The notes under the pieces were generated by a model. That model saw nothing but the letters and a program-made list of their open reading frames with translations. It made no database searches and was not told the origin of the DNA. From Candidatus Atribacteria bacterium (GTDB lineage Bacteria; Atribacterota; Atribacteria; Atribacterales; Atribacteraceae), in assembly GCA_003561145.1 (NCBI GenBank), contig PWXL01000267.1, positions 1-5,842 of the forward strand: a DNA stretch of 5,842 nt, written 5' to 3'. A program made the translations under genes and the position numbers. Of this stretch, positions 4,868 through 5,842 are shown in pieces. Every line of letters starts with the position of its first letter. The first letter of the stretch is position 1.

Positions 4868-5842
4868 ATGGAAACACAGGAGCGCAGACAATGTATGGTT
4901 TGCAAAAAGGTATCGCCGCTTATCTCCTCCTTTCTCGGTCTTTGCCGTGCGTGCTTGCAAGAGCGCTTCGACAGGGCTTTTCCCCTGGTGCAAAAGATAC
5001 ACAAGAGAGCACGCGCTGAATTTGGACTTTCATGGCCGGGGGAAGGGGATGGATCAGGATGCAGCTGGTGTTTCCACCGCTGTGGCAGAGAAGGAAACAG
5101 TTTCTGCGGACTGGTAAAAAATGGGAATCGATGGGCAGGGGACGAGGAGAGGGGGCTCTGTGAATGGTACCGTGACTCATTGCCCACCAATTGTGTTGTT
5201 TCCTGGGCCTGTCCGGGACGGGTGGAAAGGAGCAAGGAGAACCTTTCCGTATTTTATGCCGGATGTACCTTTGATTGTCTCTTTTGCCAGAACTGGCATC
5301 ATCATGAGAAGAGAAAGAAAGGGGAACCTTTGATCACTGCCTCAAGCCTTGCGGCACAGTGTAACCGGCAAACTTTTTGTGTTTGCTTTTTCGGGGGAGA
5401 CCCTTCATGCCAGCTTCTCCATGCTTTAGAAGCAGCCCGGAGCGTGGAAGAGAAGGTGCTGGTATGTTGGGAGACAAACGGTGCATCCCGTTCCGACCTC
5501 ATTGTGGCCATGTACCGGGTGAGTGCCAAGAGCGGTGGCATGCTCAAATTTGATCTCAAGGCCTTGGATCCGAATATTCATCTGGCGCTTACCGGGGTAT
5601 CCAACCGTCAGACCCTGCAGAATTTTGCCCTCGTGGCCCGAAGAAACCGGGAAGAAGGAAAAGACGTTGTAGCGGCATCCACGCTGCTTGTGCCCGGCTA
5701 TGTGCCTCCAGGTGAAGTGGCGGATATCGCGCATTTTATCGCGTCATTGGATCCAAACATCCCGTATACCCTTTTAGCCTTCACTCCCAACTGTTTTTTC
5801 CACGACCTTCCCTCTACCACCAAGCGCCATGCTTCTGAGGCC
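4868..5842 (+). CDS. Radical SAM protein, PflA/PflX-like, with N-terminal cysteine clusters (3' end outside window)
   Basis: This open frame continues past the right edge after 325 codons. The core is a radical SAM domain: AGCTFDCLFCQNW carries the CxxxCxxC iron-sulfur motif (Cys133, 137, 140), followed by GGDP (176-179), ETNG (202-205), KFDLKALDP (227-235), LLVPGY (273-278) and YTLLAFTPN (300-308), all typical of pyruvate-formate-lyase-activase-like enzymes. Before it lie a zinc-ribbon-like CxxC...CxxC (Cys9, 12, 26, 29) and a CxxCxxxC-x7-CG cluster (65-81), the latter resembling the N-terminus of AmmeMemoRadiSam-type and COG1313 proteins, plus LPTNCVVSWACPG (105-117). Twenty cysteines are present. 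The substrate is unknown. I chose ATG 4868 because AGGA lies 5 bases upstream; ATG 4865 or 4796 are possible. It diverges from dnaA. Confidence 0.88.
   Translation, partial: METQERRQCMVCKKVSPLISSFLGLCRACLQERFDRAFPLVQKIHKRARAEFGLSWPGEGDGSGCSWCFHRCGREGNSFCGLVKNGNRWAGDEERGLCEWYRDSLPTNCVVSWACPGRVERSKENLSVFYAGCTFDCLFCQNWHHHEKRKKGEPLITASSLAAQCNRQTFCVCFFGGDPSCQLLHALEAARSVEEKVLVCWETNGASRSDLIVAMYRVSAKSGGMLKFDLKALDPNIHLALTGVSNRQTLQNFALVARRNREEGKDVVAASTLLVPGYVPPGEVADIAHFIASLDPNIPYTLLAFTPNCFFHDLPSTTKRHASEA

Noticed and set aside
4852..5235. A 127-codon minus-strand frame rich in Ser, Pro and His opposite the radical SAM gene
   Set aside because: Low-complexity antisense shadow of a clear coding sequence on the plus strand.

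Overview
The window holds a bacterial chromosomal replication-origin region. The genes run in one direction on the minus strand, in the order dnaA, dnaN, recF, a DUF721/DciA-like gene, gyrB. Only about 50 residues of gyrB are present before the left edge. On the right a divergent plus-strand gene encodes a cysteine-rich radical SAM protein that runs off the right edge. No mobile elements, CRISPR arrays, tRNA or rRNA genes were seen. The layout (origin boxes upstream of dnaA, a DUF721 gene between recF and gyrB, a long dnaA-dnaN spacer) is known from Gram-positive and several other deep-branching bacterial lineages. The base composition is intermediate. The phylum cannot be fixed from this sequence alone.

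Layout, left to right: 1-149 gyrB N-terminus (minus, partial); 146-466 DUF721/DciA-like protein (minus, 4-base overlap with gyrB); 483-1571 recF (minus); 1581-2687 dnaN (minus, GTG start set by a strong Shine-Dalgarno); 2688-2872 dnaA-dnaN spacer with an AT-rich stretch, TAG-type triplets like DnaA-trios, and weak DnaA boxes; 2873-4234 dnaA (minus); 4235-4867 non-coding origin region with a same-strand array of DnaA-box-like sites, a structured dnaA leader, a possible DnaA-repressed dnaA promoter and several inverted repeats; 4868-5842 radical SAM gene (plus, partial).

Together the minus-strand genes form a replication-initiation operon: initiator (DnaA), sliding clamp (DnaN), recombination mediator (RecF), a probable helicase-loading or recruitment factor (DUF721/DciA) and the gyrase B subunit. 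Spacing after dnaN is tight (9, 16 and -4 bases), so dnaN to gyrB is probably one transcription and translation unit. The two flanking transcription units diverge from 4235-4867, so both are co-directional with forks leaving a bidirectional origin there.

The most interesting non-coding signals are (i) a possible bipartite origin, with boxes upstream of dnaA and a DnaA-trio-like unwinding element downstream of it, (ii) a compact nested inverted-repeat structure just upstream of the dnaA start with mutually exclusive pairings, and (iii) two helically phased DnaA-like boxes inside the spacer of a candidate dnaA promoter. All three are inferences from reading the sequence and were not tested computationally.
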